Positions 55,400-64,000 of a stretch of 64,000 bases of DNA are shown here, in pieces; position 1 is the stretch's first letter; each line of letters begins with the position of its first letter. Location: positions 37,176-101,175 of the forward strand of contig NZ_FPBA01000021.1 of the NCBI RefSeq assembly GCF_900116515.1. Direction: 5' to 3'. The notes beneath the pieces were generated by a model. It ran no database searches, was not told the origin of the DNA, and was given only the letters and a program-made list of their open reading frames with translations. A program made the position numbers and the translations under genes. The DNA comes from Geodermatophilus amargosae (GTDB lineage: Bacteria > Actinomycetota > Actinomycetes > Mycobacteriales > Geodermatophilaceae).

Positions 55400-56271
55400 A
55401 TGGCCGAGGATGTCACCGTGGCCGAAGTCGCCGGCTGGGCCGTGGGGCTGGATGAGGTGCTCGAGCGGATCGGGCCCGTGGTTTCGCGCGTGCCGAACCA
55501 CGGGCCCGAGCTGGGGTGTACCTACGGGGCCTGTTGTCGCAGACGGAGCGCAAGAACGGCTGGACGCTGGCCGAGCAGGCCGGCGATGCCACTCCCGACG
55601 CTATGTAGCGGCTGCTCAACCACGCCGGCTGAAACGCCGACCGGGTGCGCGATGACCTGCGTAACTACGTCGTTGAGCATCTCGGGGACGAGGCCGCGGT
55701 GCTGGCGGTCGATGAGACCGGGTTCGTGAAGAAGGGCAGCAAGTCCGCCGGGGTGGGCCGGCAGTACTCCGGCACCGCCGGGCGGATCGAGAACTGCCAG
55801 ATCGGCGTGTTCCTCGCCTACGTGACTCCGGCCGGGCGGACCTTCCTCGACCGGGAGTTGTATCTGCCGAAGGCGTGGATCGATGATCGGGACCGGTGCG
55901 CCGGAGCCGGCATCGGCTCAGAGGTGCCGTTCCGGACGAAACCGGAGTTAGCGCTGGCGATGCTGACCCGCGCGCTGGACGCCGCAGTTCCGGCCGGCTG
56001 GGCCACCGCCGATGAGATCTACGGGCAAAACGCCGCCCTGCGCCTGGCCCTGGAGGAGCGCGGCCTGCCCTACGTGCTGGCCGTGCCGGTCAACCAGTAC
56101 ACGGTCGGCAACCCCGAGGGCCGGATCGGCCAGTACCGGGTCGACGCGCTCTCCGCCGCGGTGCCCGAGGAGGCCTGGACCCGATTGTCGGCCGGCGAGG
56201 GCGCCAAGGGTCCCCGGTTCTATGACTGGGCCCGGGTGCCCATCCGGCCGTTGTCGGAGCACTCTCAGGGT
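55400..56271 (+). pseudogene. IS701-family transposase, disrupted
   Basis: The plus strand encodes an IS701-type DDE transposase in pieces: AEDVTVAEVAGWAVGLDEVL, then after a frameshift near 55510 QTERKNGWTLAEQAGDATPD. Two nonsense codons follow (TAG at about 55606 where CAG is expected; TGA at about 55630 where TGG is expected). The rest is intact from VRDDLRNYVVEHLGDEAAVL with AVDETGFVKKGSKSAGVGRQ (first Asp) and TADEIYG (second Asp). Homology stops at 56271, exactly at the left repeat of an IS5-group element, so the C-terminal Glu is lost. Confidence 0.82.
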
Positions 56272-57368
56272 CTAACGACCTCGTGCATGGTTAGCGGGCG
56301 GCTTGCTCGTGAAGGACGGAGCAGGGTCGTGGTGTGTCCAGGAGCCTGGCCCGAGCCGCTGCTGTCGCCGATCGCCGGGTGACCGGACTGTCCCGGGAAG
56401 TGCTGGCTGAGCTGGTCGCCGAGCTAGGGCCGCGCTGGCAGGCACGCCAGGACGCGCGGCTGGCCGATCGGCCGCGCCAGCGGGCGGTCGGCGCCGGTGC
56501 AAGGCACCGGCTGGTGTTCATCGACCGGTTGCTGGCCACCCTGGTGCACCTGCGGCACGGGGTCACTCACGACGTTTTGGCGTGCTGGTTCGGGGTGTCC
56601 CGGTCGACGATCACCCGGGCGGTCGGGGAGGTGCGTCCGCTGCTGGCCGAGCGCGGCTGCACCGTCGAGGGCGGGATCCGGCTGCGCACGCTGGCCGATG
56701 TGGTCGCTCATCTGGGCGCCACCGGGCAAGTCGGTCTGCTCGATGCCACCGAGGTCCGGGTGCGCCGCCCAGCGGCCCACAAGGCCGGCCGGGCTCGGTT
56801 CGTCTCGGGCAAGGCCCGCGCGAACACGGTCAAGGCGCTGGTGATCACCGACGCGGAAGGGCGGCTGCTGTTCTGCGGGCAGACTCGTCCGGGCTCGATC
56901 CATGACCTGACCCCGGTTCGCCAGGCCGGCCTCGTGGAGCTGCTGGCCCTCACCCCGGGGGTCACCCTGCTGGCCGACGCCGGCTACCAGGGGCTGAGCA
57001 CCCAGACCGCCGGCGCGGTCATCACTCCGCGGCCGGCCCGGCGGAAGAACCAGATCCAGATCTTCCCCGCCGTCGCCGCGGCACACGAGGCGGAACGCAG
57101 GGCTCACGCGTCCAAGCGCATCCGGGTCGAGCACGGCATCAGCCACCTGAAGAACTGGCGAGCCCTCTCGCGTCACCTCGGCCGACGCGAAGACTTCGAC
57201 ACCATCCTGCGTGCGGTCGCCGGACTGGTATCCAGCCAGGAACGAGCCCCACGCCCCGAACCGCTCCATCGCTCGACGAAGGCTTTACCGGCCGGCACCG
57301 CCGCGTGATCGCACTGGCCCCGAGCAGGTCAACGATCGCCCGCCGCTTACCATGCACGAGGTCGTAAA
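56272..57368 (+). mobile_element. IS5-group element, about 1,097 bp
   Basis: Ends are CTAACGACCTCGTGCATGGT plus TAGCGG at 56272 and, reversed, TTTACGACCTCGTGCATGGT plus AAGCGG at about 57368, an imperfect repeat of roughly 30 bases. It contains one intact transposase gene and cut the IS701 copy. A partial second copy lies at 62582-63147 in the same orientation. No convincing target duplication. Confidence 0.75.
56334..57308 (+). CDS. IS5-group transposase (HTH_4 + DDE_4 type)
   Basis: A 324-residue transposase with N-terminal helix-turn-helix (THDVLACWFGVSRSTITRAVGE, residues 78-100; given in part) and a DDE domain: GLLDATEVRV (Asp), LLADAGYQGL (Asp) and RIRVEHGISHLKNW (Glu). All three acidic residues are present and the frame is whole, so the element may be active. 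The GTG/ATG region at 56334 lies 62 bases inside the left repeat. Confidence 0.88.
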   Translation: MSRSLARAAAVADRRVTGLSREVLAELVAELGPRWQARQDARLADRPRQRAVGAGARHRLVFIDRLLATLVHLRHGVTHDVLACWFGVSRSTITRAVGEVRPLLAERGCTVEGGIRLRTLADVVAHLGATGQVGLLDATEVRVRRPAAHKAGRARFVSGKARANTVKALVITDAEGRLLFCGQTRPGSIHDLTPVRQAGLVELLALTPGVTLLADAGYQGLSTQTAGAVITPRPARRKNQIQIFPAVAAAHEAERRAHASKRIRVEHGISHLKNWRALSRHLGRREDFDTILRAVAGLVSSQERAPRPEPLHRSTKALPAGTAA

Positions 57369-57379
57369 AGGACGTGGCA

Positions 57380-58209
57380 TTAGTTGGTTGATAGCCGTCG
57401 GGCGCAGATCAGCGTGACGGCGAGGCGGGCCAGCGCGGTGATGGTCACGGCGCTGCGGTCGTAGCGCAGCGCCAGGCGTTTGTAGGACAGCAGCCAGCCC
57501 AGCGTGCGTTCCACGACCCAGCGGTGCCGGCCCAGGCGAGCGCTGGAGTCCCGTCCGATGCGGGCGATCCGGGCGGTGATCCCACGGCGGCGCAGGTAGC
57601 GGCGGACCCGCGGATCGTCAGAGCCCTTGTCGGCGTGCAGCTTGACCGGTCGGCGGCGGGGATGTCCGCGGCCGCCGCGCCTGATCGCCGGCATGGAGTC
57701 CAGAATCGGCTCGACGAGCATGCTGTGGTGCCGGTTGGCGCCGGAGACGGCGACGTTGAGTGGCAGCCCGGTGGCGTCGACGAGCAGGTGGTACTCGCTG
57801 CCGGCCTTGCCCCGGTCGGTGGGGTTGGGGCCGGTCAGCTCACCCCCCTTGTCGCGCGGACGCTGACGCTGTCGAGGCTGGCCCGGGACCAGTCCAGCTC
57901 ACCGCGCTCGCCGAGCTGGTTGAGCACGGCGACGTGCAGCCGATCGAAGACACCGGCCTCGGCCCACTCGTGCATCCGCCGCCAGCAGGTCCAGCCCGAC
58001 CCGTAGCCCAGCTCGACCGGCAGCTTGGCCCAGCCGATCCCGGTAGAGAGCACGAACGCGATGCCCTCGAGGACGTCCCGATCCGAGGTACGCGGCCGAC
58101 CGGTGCGGCCGTGCACCGCCGGCTTGCGCGGTGGGATCAGCGGCTCGACCAGCGCCCACAGCTCGTCACTGATCAACCGCGGCGGCGGGGAAGACGCCGA
58201 TGACGACAT
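57380..58209 (-). CDS. IS5-family transposase in two frames, -1 shift at a G6 run
   Basis: OrfA (58209 to about 57846) reads SDELWALVEPLIPPRKPAVH through ASLDSVSVRA. OrfB, in the -1 frame, continues GGELTGPNPTDRGKAGSEYH to the end with KLHADKGSDD and RHRWVVERTLGWL. The three DDE residues are Asp in LDSV, Asp in HADKG and Glu in VERT. The shift falls at six consecutive G on the coding strand (57848-57843), the position where many actinobacterial IS5 transposases use programmed frameshifting. The fusion would have about 276 residues, the usual length, so it is probably functional. Confidence 0.8.
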
Positions 58210-58281
58210 GCCCGGCAACCTGCGCCGACACCTCGTCAGCGGACAGAGCCCGAGGACCCACTTCCGCAACGTCTTCTGAAG

Positions 58282-58398
58282 GCGCACGACGAATGGAAGG
58301 TCTCCGACCGCCGCTACCTCTTCGAGGGCTCCATGGCACTTCTCAACCGACCCGAGCCGGCCGAGGAGGTGGCGCAGCCGGCACTGATCGCGTCATAG
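58282..58398 (+). pseudogene. C-terminal fragment of IS256-family transposase
   Basis: The plus frame reads AHDEWKVSDRRYLFEGSMAL, then NRPEPAEEVAQPALIAS and a stop. This matches the extreme C-terminus of IS256/mutator transposases (HDEWAVSDRRYxSEGSMAxL). The rest of that transposase is missing; the IS5-family element abuts it at about 58278 and probably inserted into it. Confidence 0.65.
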
Positions 58399-58531
58399 TC
58401 CAACCGGCAAAACCGTCCCCCACGGTCGCGAGCTACACCACGCCCGGAGACATGACACCGATCACGGGAGGAACCTGCGAGCATGTCGACCAACGGGGCA
58501 CTAGGTACGACGAGGAGCATGCGAGGCGGCC

Positions 58532-59386
58532 ATGGACTCTCCCAAAGCCTCGGAGGCATCGAGCGCCGCGCCGTTGGGCGACCAGTCTGCCCGGGCGAGC
58601 ATCGCCCGCGTCTACGACGCTGCCCTCGGGGGCACCGACAACTTTGAGATCGATCGCCAGGTACTCGAGCAAGTGCGCAAAGTCGCACCCGAGGTCAACG
58701 ACCTGGCTTGGTCCAACCGTAGATTCCTGGGTCGGGCCGTGCGGTTCCTCACCGACCAGGGCGGTATCCGCCAATTCCTCGACTGCGGCTCGGGATTGCC
58801 CACCGCGGATAACACCCACCAGATTGCACGCCGGATTGCCCCCGCGACCCGAGTCGTCTACGTCGATAACGACCCGGCGGTTGTCGCGCAGAGCGAAGCG
58901 CTACTCGCCGACGACGAGTTGTGCCATGTTGTGGACGCCGACATTTTTCAGCCGGCCCGGGTACTCGGGAACGAGACCATCCGCAGCCACCTCGACTTCT
59001 CCCAGCCGCTGGCGCTACTGCAGGTGGGAACACTGCACCACTACGCCGGAGACGACGGCGCCGAGCTCATGCGACAGTACATCGACGCTCTACCCGTCGG
59101 CGGCTTTGTGGTGATCGCGCACTTCTTCGATCCTCAGACCGATGAGCTCAGCCCACTGGCGCGGCGCATGGAGCAGGTCTTCCTGCACAGCCCGATGCGC
59201 TCAGGAGTGTTCCGCACACGCGCCCAGATCACCGGGTTCCTGCCCGGCCTAGACATCGTCCCGCCCGGTCCCGACCGGCAGGGCGAGCTGGAGCTCTGCG
59301 ACCTGTGGTGGCCCGACGGCCCCCGGCTGCGTCCGCTCAATCAGGTCCAACGGTGCATCGCCGCTGCTGTGGGCCGTAAGGCCTGA
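58532..59386 (+). CDS. SAM-dependent methyltransferase, DUF574 type
   Basis: A 284-residue class I methyltransferase of the PF04672 family expanded in actinobacteria. Family hallmarks: ARVYDAALGGTDNFEIDRQV near residue 30, LDCGSGLPTADNTHQIA (motif I, SAM binding, about 82), VVYVDNDPAVVAQSEALL (motif II), and LLQVGTLHHYAGDD. Substrate is unknown, and these enzymes often occur beside regulators or secondary-metabolite genes. It is intact among IS debris and stands alone, with IS256 remains upstream. Confidence 0.9.
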   Translation: MDSPKASEASSAAPLGDQSARASIARVYDAALGGTDNFEIDRQVLEQVRKVAPEVNDLAWSNRRFLGRAVRFLTDQGGIRQFLDCGSGLPTADNTHQIARRIAPATRVVYVDNDPAVVAQSEALLADDELCHVVDADIFQPARVLGNETIRSHLDFSQPLALLQVGTLHHYAGDDGAELMRQYIDALPVGGFVVIAHFFDPQTDELSPLARRMEQVFLHSPMRSGVFRTRAQITGFLPGLDIVPPGPDRQGELELCDLWWPDGPRLRPLNQVQRCIAAAVGRKA

Positions 59387-59481
59387 TGCCGGGGGCTATC
59401 CCTGAGTGGGCCGCTTGGGGACAGGACGGGCTGTAGGACGCCTGAAAGGTCAGAGCCGAATCCCCGACCCTGGGAGCGGGT

Positions 59482-59607
59482 TCAGGCTGCTCGAGAGGTG
59501 TCAGTCCGCTCAGCCTCCCGCCACGTATAGGTCACTTGCACCTCATCGCAGGTGATCACCCGCTTGCGCGCCGGGGCGGCTGCGACCAGGCAGTTGAGCA
59601 ACGACAT
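59482..59607 (-). pseudogene. CpaF/VirB11-like ATPase fragment
   Basis: The minus frame encodes MSLLNCLVAAAPARKRVITC followed by DEVQVTYTWREAE and a stop. It resembles the segment after the P-loop lysine in CpaF/TadA-type ATPases (KTTLLNCLAAAIPxRERVVTxEEVFEL). Neither Walker A nor the rest remains. About 40 codons, so the call is weak, but it fits the conjugation-type debris next to it. Confidence 0.35.
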
Positions 59608-59640
59608 CTGCACGGATAGACGTGTGCTGAGCCGGCGGGG

Positions 59641-60110
59641 TCAGCCCTCGGGGTCTGCTCTGCAGGTGTCATCCGCTGGTGGTCGGGGATGGGGACGGCC
59701 TGCGTCGCACCGGGTGGTGGAGCGGGTGGGCGAGAGCGTGTCGGCGTCCGGAGCCGGTAGCGCGCACGGCCTGCTGAGGGCTTTGAGCGAGCCGATCAGG
59801 ACGACGAGTTGCTCGGTGCCGGTGACGGCGGGGTGGGGTCGGTTGCGTTGCAGCATCCAGGCGCTGGTGGTGATCGGGATGGCGACGCAGGGCTATGCGC
59901 TGCCCGGCTCGCGGTGGACGGTGATGGCGTAGGCGTGCACCAGCTCGTCGGGCTCCCCGGGAATCGTGGTCGATCTCCTCGTCTTCGTCGGTGACGACGG
60001 TGGGGGTCTGCTCGGCGGCGTCGAGGGCGGTGCCGACGCCCTGGGTGCCAGTGAGGACGCCTGGGCGCCCTTGTCGTATTCGTTGCGGATCTGGGTGACC
60101 TGGCCCGGGC
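59641..60110 (-). pseudogene. RecD2/TraA-type helicase C-terminus, frameshifted
   Basis: Three minus frames together give the end of an SF1B helicase: IRNEYDKG, VVTDEDEEID, then EPDELVHAYAITVHREPGSA with a stop in it, IPITTSAWMLQRN, and TEQLVVLIGSLKALSRP. Intact relatives read DELVHAYAITVHRAQGSEYP and TAVTRAxxLVVLVGSxKAL in one frame. At least two shifts and one nonsense codon are present. Such helicases occur in conjugative plasmids as well as in chromosomes. Confidence 0.62.
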
Positions 60111-60279
60111 TGCAGAGCAGCTGGTACGTGCTCGTCAGGCAGTGAGATGGCGCCCGCGGCCAAATGGCGCGGTTGGCGGAGTTCGGCGCGCTCGACGAGT
60201 ATCTGCACCAGGCGGGCTAGCTGTACCGGATGGACCTGGACCGGTACACGGGCTAGGACGCGCGACCGGGGGGCAACCG

Positions 60280-60453
60280 GTGGTGGTTCTCCTGCTCACG
60301 GTGTTCACGGCACTGGTTCTGCTGGCGGCTGGTTTCCTGCTCGGGGTGTTCTGGCTGCGCGACGAGCACGCCCGGCTGACCGCGTTGCGCGAGGAGGTCG
60401 GGCAGAGAACCGCGATGATGGAGCAGCTGGCCCATGGCGATGTGCCGCCGTGA
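60280..60453 (+). CDS. Small single-pass membrane protein
   Basis: From the GTG at 60280 a 57-residue product starts VVVLLLTVFTALVLLAAGFL, one long hydrophobic helix, followed by a charged helix RDEHARLTALREEVGQRTAM likely to be a short coiled coil. GGGGGG lies six bases upstream as a possible ribosome binding site. No family recognised. The composition (membrane anchor plus amphipathic helix) is plausible for a real gene, but coding is not proven. Confidence 0.45.
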   Translation: MVVLLLTVFTALVLLAAGFLLGVFWLRDEHARLTALREEVGQRTAMMEQLAHGDVPP

Positions 60454-60836
60454 CGCTGCGCGGTGCGGTGCAGCCCACCAGCCACCCTCATCAAGCCGAC
60501 TGAGCCATGCTGCATCGGGGGCGTTCCGCGCAGGCCTGCCCTCGTACCGATGAGTCCGCCGCTTTGAGTGCAGACAGCACGATGAGTCCGGCGACAGCGC
60601 TCGACAGCCTCGATGCCGCCGCGGTCGAGGCCGAACGCAGACCTCGGCACGGGCGACGACGATCCGCTCACTGCATCGCCACAGGTGGGATGCGCGGGGT
60701 TCGATGGAGTCGGTTCCTGAAATACTCAGGCCGGGACGATCTTGTTCTGGATCTCGACCGCGACCTCTCCCGTTGTCGGTGTCGCTGCGGCGCGATTTCC
60801 ACCGGCACCTTCACGACGTCTGGGAGCAGGGGCCAT
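60454..60836. other. 383 bases without a gene
   Basis: No supported reading frame. The final part (SVSLRRDFHRHLHDVWEQGP in one plus frame, about 60776-60835) may belong to the upstream part of the AraC relic that follows. Confidence 0.4.
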
Positions 60837-61017
60837 GACCGGACATCAGCCCAGTGGATCGTCGATCGGCGCCTCCACCGGGCGCCAGCGGCTTGCCTCT
60901 CCGGACTCGGCTCGGGTCACCATCGGAGGCGTCGCCCGTTGATGGGCATTCGCCGACATCAGCCACTGCAGCCAGCGCTTCGGCGCCGCCTTTCGCGCGT
61001 CGCCGCGCGAGTGGTCT
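60837..61017 (+). pseudogene. AraC-family regulator C-terminus, broken
   Basis: AQWIVDRRLHRA in one frame, then after a shift SPDSARVTIGGVAR, a TGA at 60940-60942, and WAFADISHCSQRFGAAFRAS with PREW. This is the double helix-turn-helix end of AraC regulators (RWIVDRRLERA...VTIAEVARRWGFADxSHFSRRFRxxFGxSPREW). The stop sits inside the second HTH and a frameshift precedes it. Between 61018 and 61267 I see no gene, only a GGCCAC triple repeat at 61081-61098. Confidence 0.62.
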
Positions 61018-61267
61018 GAGGGGTGCTGGACGCCGGTCGCTGACCGTCCCAGCCGCCCGGGACGGTGCCGCCGCGGCCTCGGCCACGGCCACGGCCACGG
61101 CATGCCGCTGCTCCGTCGGAGGTGGGCGGGAGGCCGGGCGAGGTTCCGGTGGCCCTGAGGGCCGCTGGCGTGTCACGGAGCCACCGCAGCATGGACGGCG
61201 GCAGCATGGATGGCGCGGGCACGGGCCTTGGGGGATGGGGATGCATGAGTGCAACTTGTGACGACGC

Positions 61268-62521
61268 GTGCGGGAGCTGAGCCGACGGGCACTGCTGGGC
61301 TGGGCGGGCGCGTCCACGCTCGCCGCCGCCGGCTGCGGCGTCGCGGGCCGCTCGTTCACGACGGCCGTCGCGGGGACATCCGCGCCTGCTCCCTCCTCGG
61401 CGGTCCCGCCTCCTGAACCCGTCCCGGTCCCGACACCCGCCGTACGGCTGATCGGCGACGGATCGACCGCCGACACCGGCCCGCAACCCCACCAGCCGGT
61501 TCCGCGCAGGTTGGTGCCCGGCGAGCGGCCGCCCCAGTTCGTGGTCTTCTCCTGGGACGGCGCGGCCAATCTGTCCACCGGCCAGTTCCCCCGGTTCCGG
61601 ACGCTGGCGCAGGAGCTCGGCGCGTCGATGACCTTCTTCCTCAGCGGCGTCTACGCCCTGCCGGCCGATGCCCGGATGCGCTACGCCCCGCCACGGCATC
61701 CGGTGGGCTCCTCCGACATCGGCTTCCTGACGACCCAGGAGGTGCTGGACACGATGGCCGAGGTCCGCCTGGCCTGGCTGGACGGGCACGAGATCGGCAC
61801 CCACTTCAACGGTCACTCCTGCGGCGAGAACGGCGTCCGGCTCTGGTCCCCGGAGGACTGGGCCAGCGAGATCGCCCAGGCCAAGCGGTTCGTGCAGACC
61901 TGGAAGACCACCACCGGCCGCAGCGACCTGCCGCCGCTGCCCTTCGACTACGACGTCGAGCTGATCGGCGGCCGCACCCCCTGCCTGCAGGGCCAGGACG
62001 GCTTGCTGCCCGCCGCGGCCGCACTGGGGTGGAGATACGACGCCAGCTCACCCGGCGGTCAGCAGGTGTGGCCCGCAAAGAAGCTGGGCCTGTGGGACTT
62101 TCCGCTGCCGTCGGTGCCCTTCCCGACGTCCGACCCCAGCCAGAGCGCCAGCGCGCTCGCCATGGACTACAACCTCATGTACCGGCAGACCCAGGGGGAC
62201 ACGGCCGGCGACCCGGCGATGTATGACACCTGGCGCCAGCAGGCCACCGACGCCTATCTGGCCGGCTTCGAGCGGGCCTACACCACCAACCGTGCCCCGC
62301 TGTTCGTCGGCAACCACTTCGAGCAGTGGAACGGCGGGATCTACATGGACGCGGTGGAGGACGCGCTGCGGGCCATCGCCGCCCGGCCCGAGGTGCACCT
62401 GGTGTCCTTCCGTCAGCTGGTGGCCTGGCTGGACGTGCAAGACCCCGCCGTCCTCGACCGGCTCCGCACCCTGCCGGTGGGCACGCCCCCGGCCGACGGC
62501 TGGGAGTCCTTCCTGGCCTGA
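61268..62521 (+). CDS. Tat-exported lipoprotein, polysaccharide deacetylase-like
   Basis: A 417-residue protein. The N-terminus has a twin-arginine motif (SRRALLGWAG) and lipobox LAAAGC, so it is exported folded and lipid-anchored. A proline-rich linker follows to about residue 95. The domain resembles the NodB/polysaccharide deacetylase fold: FSWDGAAN (Asp), EIGTHFNGHS (metal-binding His pair) and NHFEQWNGG late in the sequence. The proteins of this subgroup act on extracellular glycans, but the substrate is unknown. The GTG at 61268 gives the full Tat signal. The gene is directly followed by an IS5 relic. Confidence 0.82.
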   Translation: MRELSRRALLGWAGASTLAAAGCGVAGRSFTTAVAGTSAPAPSSAVPPPEPVPVPTPAVRLIGDGSTADTGPQPHQPVPRRLVPGERPPQFVVFSWDGAANLSTGQFPRFRTLAQELGASMTFFLSGVYALPADARMRYAPPRHPVGSSDIGFLTTQEVLDTMAEVRLAWLDGHEIGTHFNGHSCGENGVRLWSPEDWASEIAQAKRFVQTWKTTTGRSDLPPLPFDYDVELIGGRTPCLQGQDGLLPAAAALGWRYDASSPGGQQVWPAKKLGLWDFPLPSVPFPTSDPSQSASALAMDYNLMYRQTQGDTAGDPAMYDTWRQQATDAYLAGFERAYTTNRAPLFVGNHFEQWNGGIYMDAVEDALRAIAARPEVHLVSFRQLVAWLDVQDPAVLDRLRTLPVGTPPADGWESFLA

Positions 62522-62581
62522 CCCTGTCCGGTCTCGTCCCACGGCTCGCTACAGGAGTTCGAGCCGAGACCGGGCAGCGCC

Positions 62582-63147
62582 GTTCGGGCAGGGCCCGCGC
62601 CACCACCGTCGACGCCCTGGTGATCACCGACCCTGCCGGGCGGCTGCTGTGCTGCGGGCAGACCCGCTCCGGCTCCATCCACGATTCGACCCAGGTTCGT
62701 CAGGCCGGCCTGATCGAGCTGCTGGCCCTCATCCCCGGTGTCACCCTGCTCGCCGACGCCGGCTACCAGGGGCTGAGCACCCGGACCGCCGGCGCGGTCA
62801 TCACGCCGCGACCGGCCCGGCGGAAGAACCAGATCCCGGTCTTTTCCGCCGTGGCCGCGGCGCACGAGGCCGAACGCCGAGCTCACGCGTCCAAGCGGAT
62901 CCGTGTCGAGCACGGCATCAGCCACCTGAAGAACTGGCGAGCCCTGTCCCGTCACCTGGGCCGACGCGAGCACGTGGACACGCTCCTGCCCGCGGTCGCC
63001 GGACTGGTCTCCAGCCAGGAACGAGCACCACGACCTGCCCAGCCTCGCCGCCAGCCGAGAGCTCCACTGGCCGGCAGCGCCCGGTGATCGAACCAGCCCT
63101 GACCAGGTGAACGACCGCTCGCCGCAATTTACGCACGAGGGCGTTAG
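62582..63147 (+). pseudogene. Truncated second copy of the IS5-group element
   Basis: From about 62582 the plus strand is homologous to the right half of the element at 56272-57368: VDALVITDPAGRLLCCGQTR, LLADAGYQGLSTRTAGAVIT, then RIRVEHGISHLKNWRALSRH to a stop at 63087. The right inverted repeat follows in degenerate form to about 63147. The left half, with the HTH and first Asp, is missing. Many third-position differences show it is an old copy, not a recent duplicate. Confidence 0.82.
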
Positions 63148-63301
63148 GAGATTGCCGATCATCGGGCCCTATAGACAGTTACCCATGACGGACTGTGGTT
63201 TCATCTTCCACGCGCTGTTAGGGCGCACCCAGCGTCGTTCCGGTACAGCATCGTTTCTCATCGCGTGACATGGGCTGTGGCGCCACCGGTCGCGTAGGCA
63301 C

Positions 63302-64000
63302 ATGACCATGCGTCGACGTCTTACGTCCCTGGCCGTGCTCGCCGCGGCCCTCACCGTGATCCCGGCGGGGTCTGCGCTCGCCGATCACAACGTCACCCAC
63401 ACCCGCCAGCAGATCTGCACGGCGGCGGGTGGCACGTTCTCGGGCCCCGGTACCGCGACCCCCACTGTGAATCAGCAGGACAACCAGCGGTGCACGGTGG
63501 TCACCTCGGTCGACGGTCCGCCGACCCCCTCCGGCACCCCGACGGTGACCACCAGCGAGCCCCAACCGGTCGGGGAGCCGACCTCGGTCACCGAGACCGT
63601 GCCCGTCGGCGAACCGACAATCTCCGAGCGCACCGAGAACGTCGGAGAGCCGACGTCGACCACCGTCGACGTCCCGGGCACGCCGACGGTCACCCAGGCG
63701 GACCGCGACGCCGGGCCGGCGACCGTCGTCTCCGAGGACGTGCCATCCGGACCGCCGGTGGTGCAGCAGGAGATCCGCCGGGGCCAGTCGGTGACCACGA
63801 CCGCGCCGGGGGCACCGATCAACTGCCGCCGGGTCAACAACGCCAACGCCAACCAGACGGTGGAGCGGTGTGACCGGACCGAGATCGACACCACCACCAC
63901 CCAGACGACGGTGATCACCACGACCACCACGCCGATGGAGACGGTGACGACGACGACCCAGCCCCGCGAGACGGTGACCACCACGGTGACGCCGTACACG
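63302..64000 (+). CDS. Secreted threonine/proline-rich protein, 3' end outside window
   Basis: The open frame runs from the ATG at 63302 (or 63308) to the window edge, at least 233 residues. A clear signal peptide, RRRLTSLAVLAAALTVIPAG ending SALA-DH, is followed by a cysteine-containing segment (QQICTAAGGTF). Valine-threonine-proline-rich repeats come next (VGEPTSVTETV, VGEPTISERTE, VGEPTSTTVDV), then NCRRVNNANANQTVERC and a threonine run TTTTQTTVITTTTT. It looks like a cell-surface stalk or mucin-like protein. The first ATG may be the start; no strong binding site separates the two. Confidence 0.75.
   Translation, partial: MTMRRRLTSLAVLAAALTVIPAGSALADHNVTHTRQQICTAAGGTFSGPGTATPTVNQQDNQRCTVVTSVDGPPTPSGTPTVTTSEPQPVGEPTSVTETVPVGEPTISERTENVGEPTSTTVDVPGTPTVTQADRDAGPATVVSEDVPSGPPVVQQEIRRGQSVTTTAPGAPINCRRVNNANANQTVERCDRTEIDTTTTQTTVITTTTTPMETVTTTTQPRETVTTTVTPYT

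Overview
The window reads as a chromosomal segment of a very high-GC Gram-positive actinobacterium. Family-level clues are the gene order TIGR03960/TIGR03936 radical SAM genes, rne, rplU, rpmA, obg; the folC-DUF4233 pair; tandem clpP genes upstream of clpX; and an autoregulated HTH/Clp-N pair. A member of the Geodermatophilaceae (Blastococcus, Geodermatophilus or Modestobacter type) is my best guess, but that is inference.

Positions 1-26,900 are conserved core genome. On the minus strand: obg (cut by the window edge), rpmA, rplU, rne with very long acidic/arginine-rich extensions, and two radical-SAM-associated genes. Then come a membrane PAS-GGDEF-EAL protein on the plus strand, a three-gene ABC exporter, ndk, the HTH and Clp-N genes under twin operators, DUF4233-folC divergent from valS, an MpaB-type protein, a truncated AbiEi-like gene, clpX, clpP, clpP, tig, tRNA-Pro(UGG), an amidase and tRNA-Gly(UCC).

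From the 3' end of tRNA-Gly (26,890) to about 63,150 the DNA is accessory. Its first part is one minus-strand operon of five overlapping genes (44,442 to 27,516). The operon encodes a 724-residue protein with a lysozyme-like motif, a 3,093-residue giant carrying a lipase-like GHS motif and a DUF6603-type region, and three proteins I cannot name. At the upstream end of this operon lies the 3' half of a tRNA-Arg(ACG), a probable old attachment site, followed by a damaged IS3 element. Beyond it, on the plus strand, three tightly spaced genes encode an astacin-like zinc protease, a caspase-fold protease and a 1,188-residue protein ending in a GH13 glycosidase domain. I regard this hydrolase cassette, and its back-to-back arrangement with the giant operon, as the most interesting content of the window.

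From 51,400 to 63,150 the region is a graveyard of mobile DNA. It holds an intact IS3, two IS5-group elements, broken IS701, IS256 and IS5 copies, and fragments that resemble a RecD-type helicase, a CpaF-type ATPase, an AraC regulator and a phage-type glycosyltransferase. Intact cargo genes are scattered among them: a DUF6338 membrane protein with a small partner, a DUF574-type SAM methyltransferase, a small membrane protein, and a Tat-exported lipoprotein related to polysaccharide deacetylases. The last 700 bases start a secreted threonine-rich protein that runs off the window.
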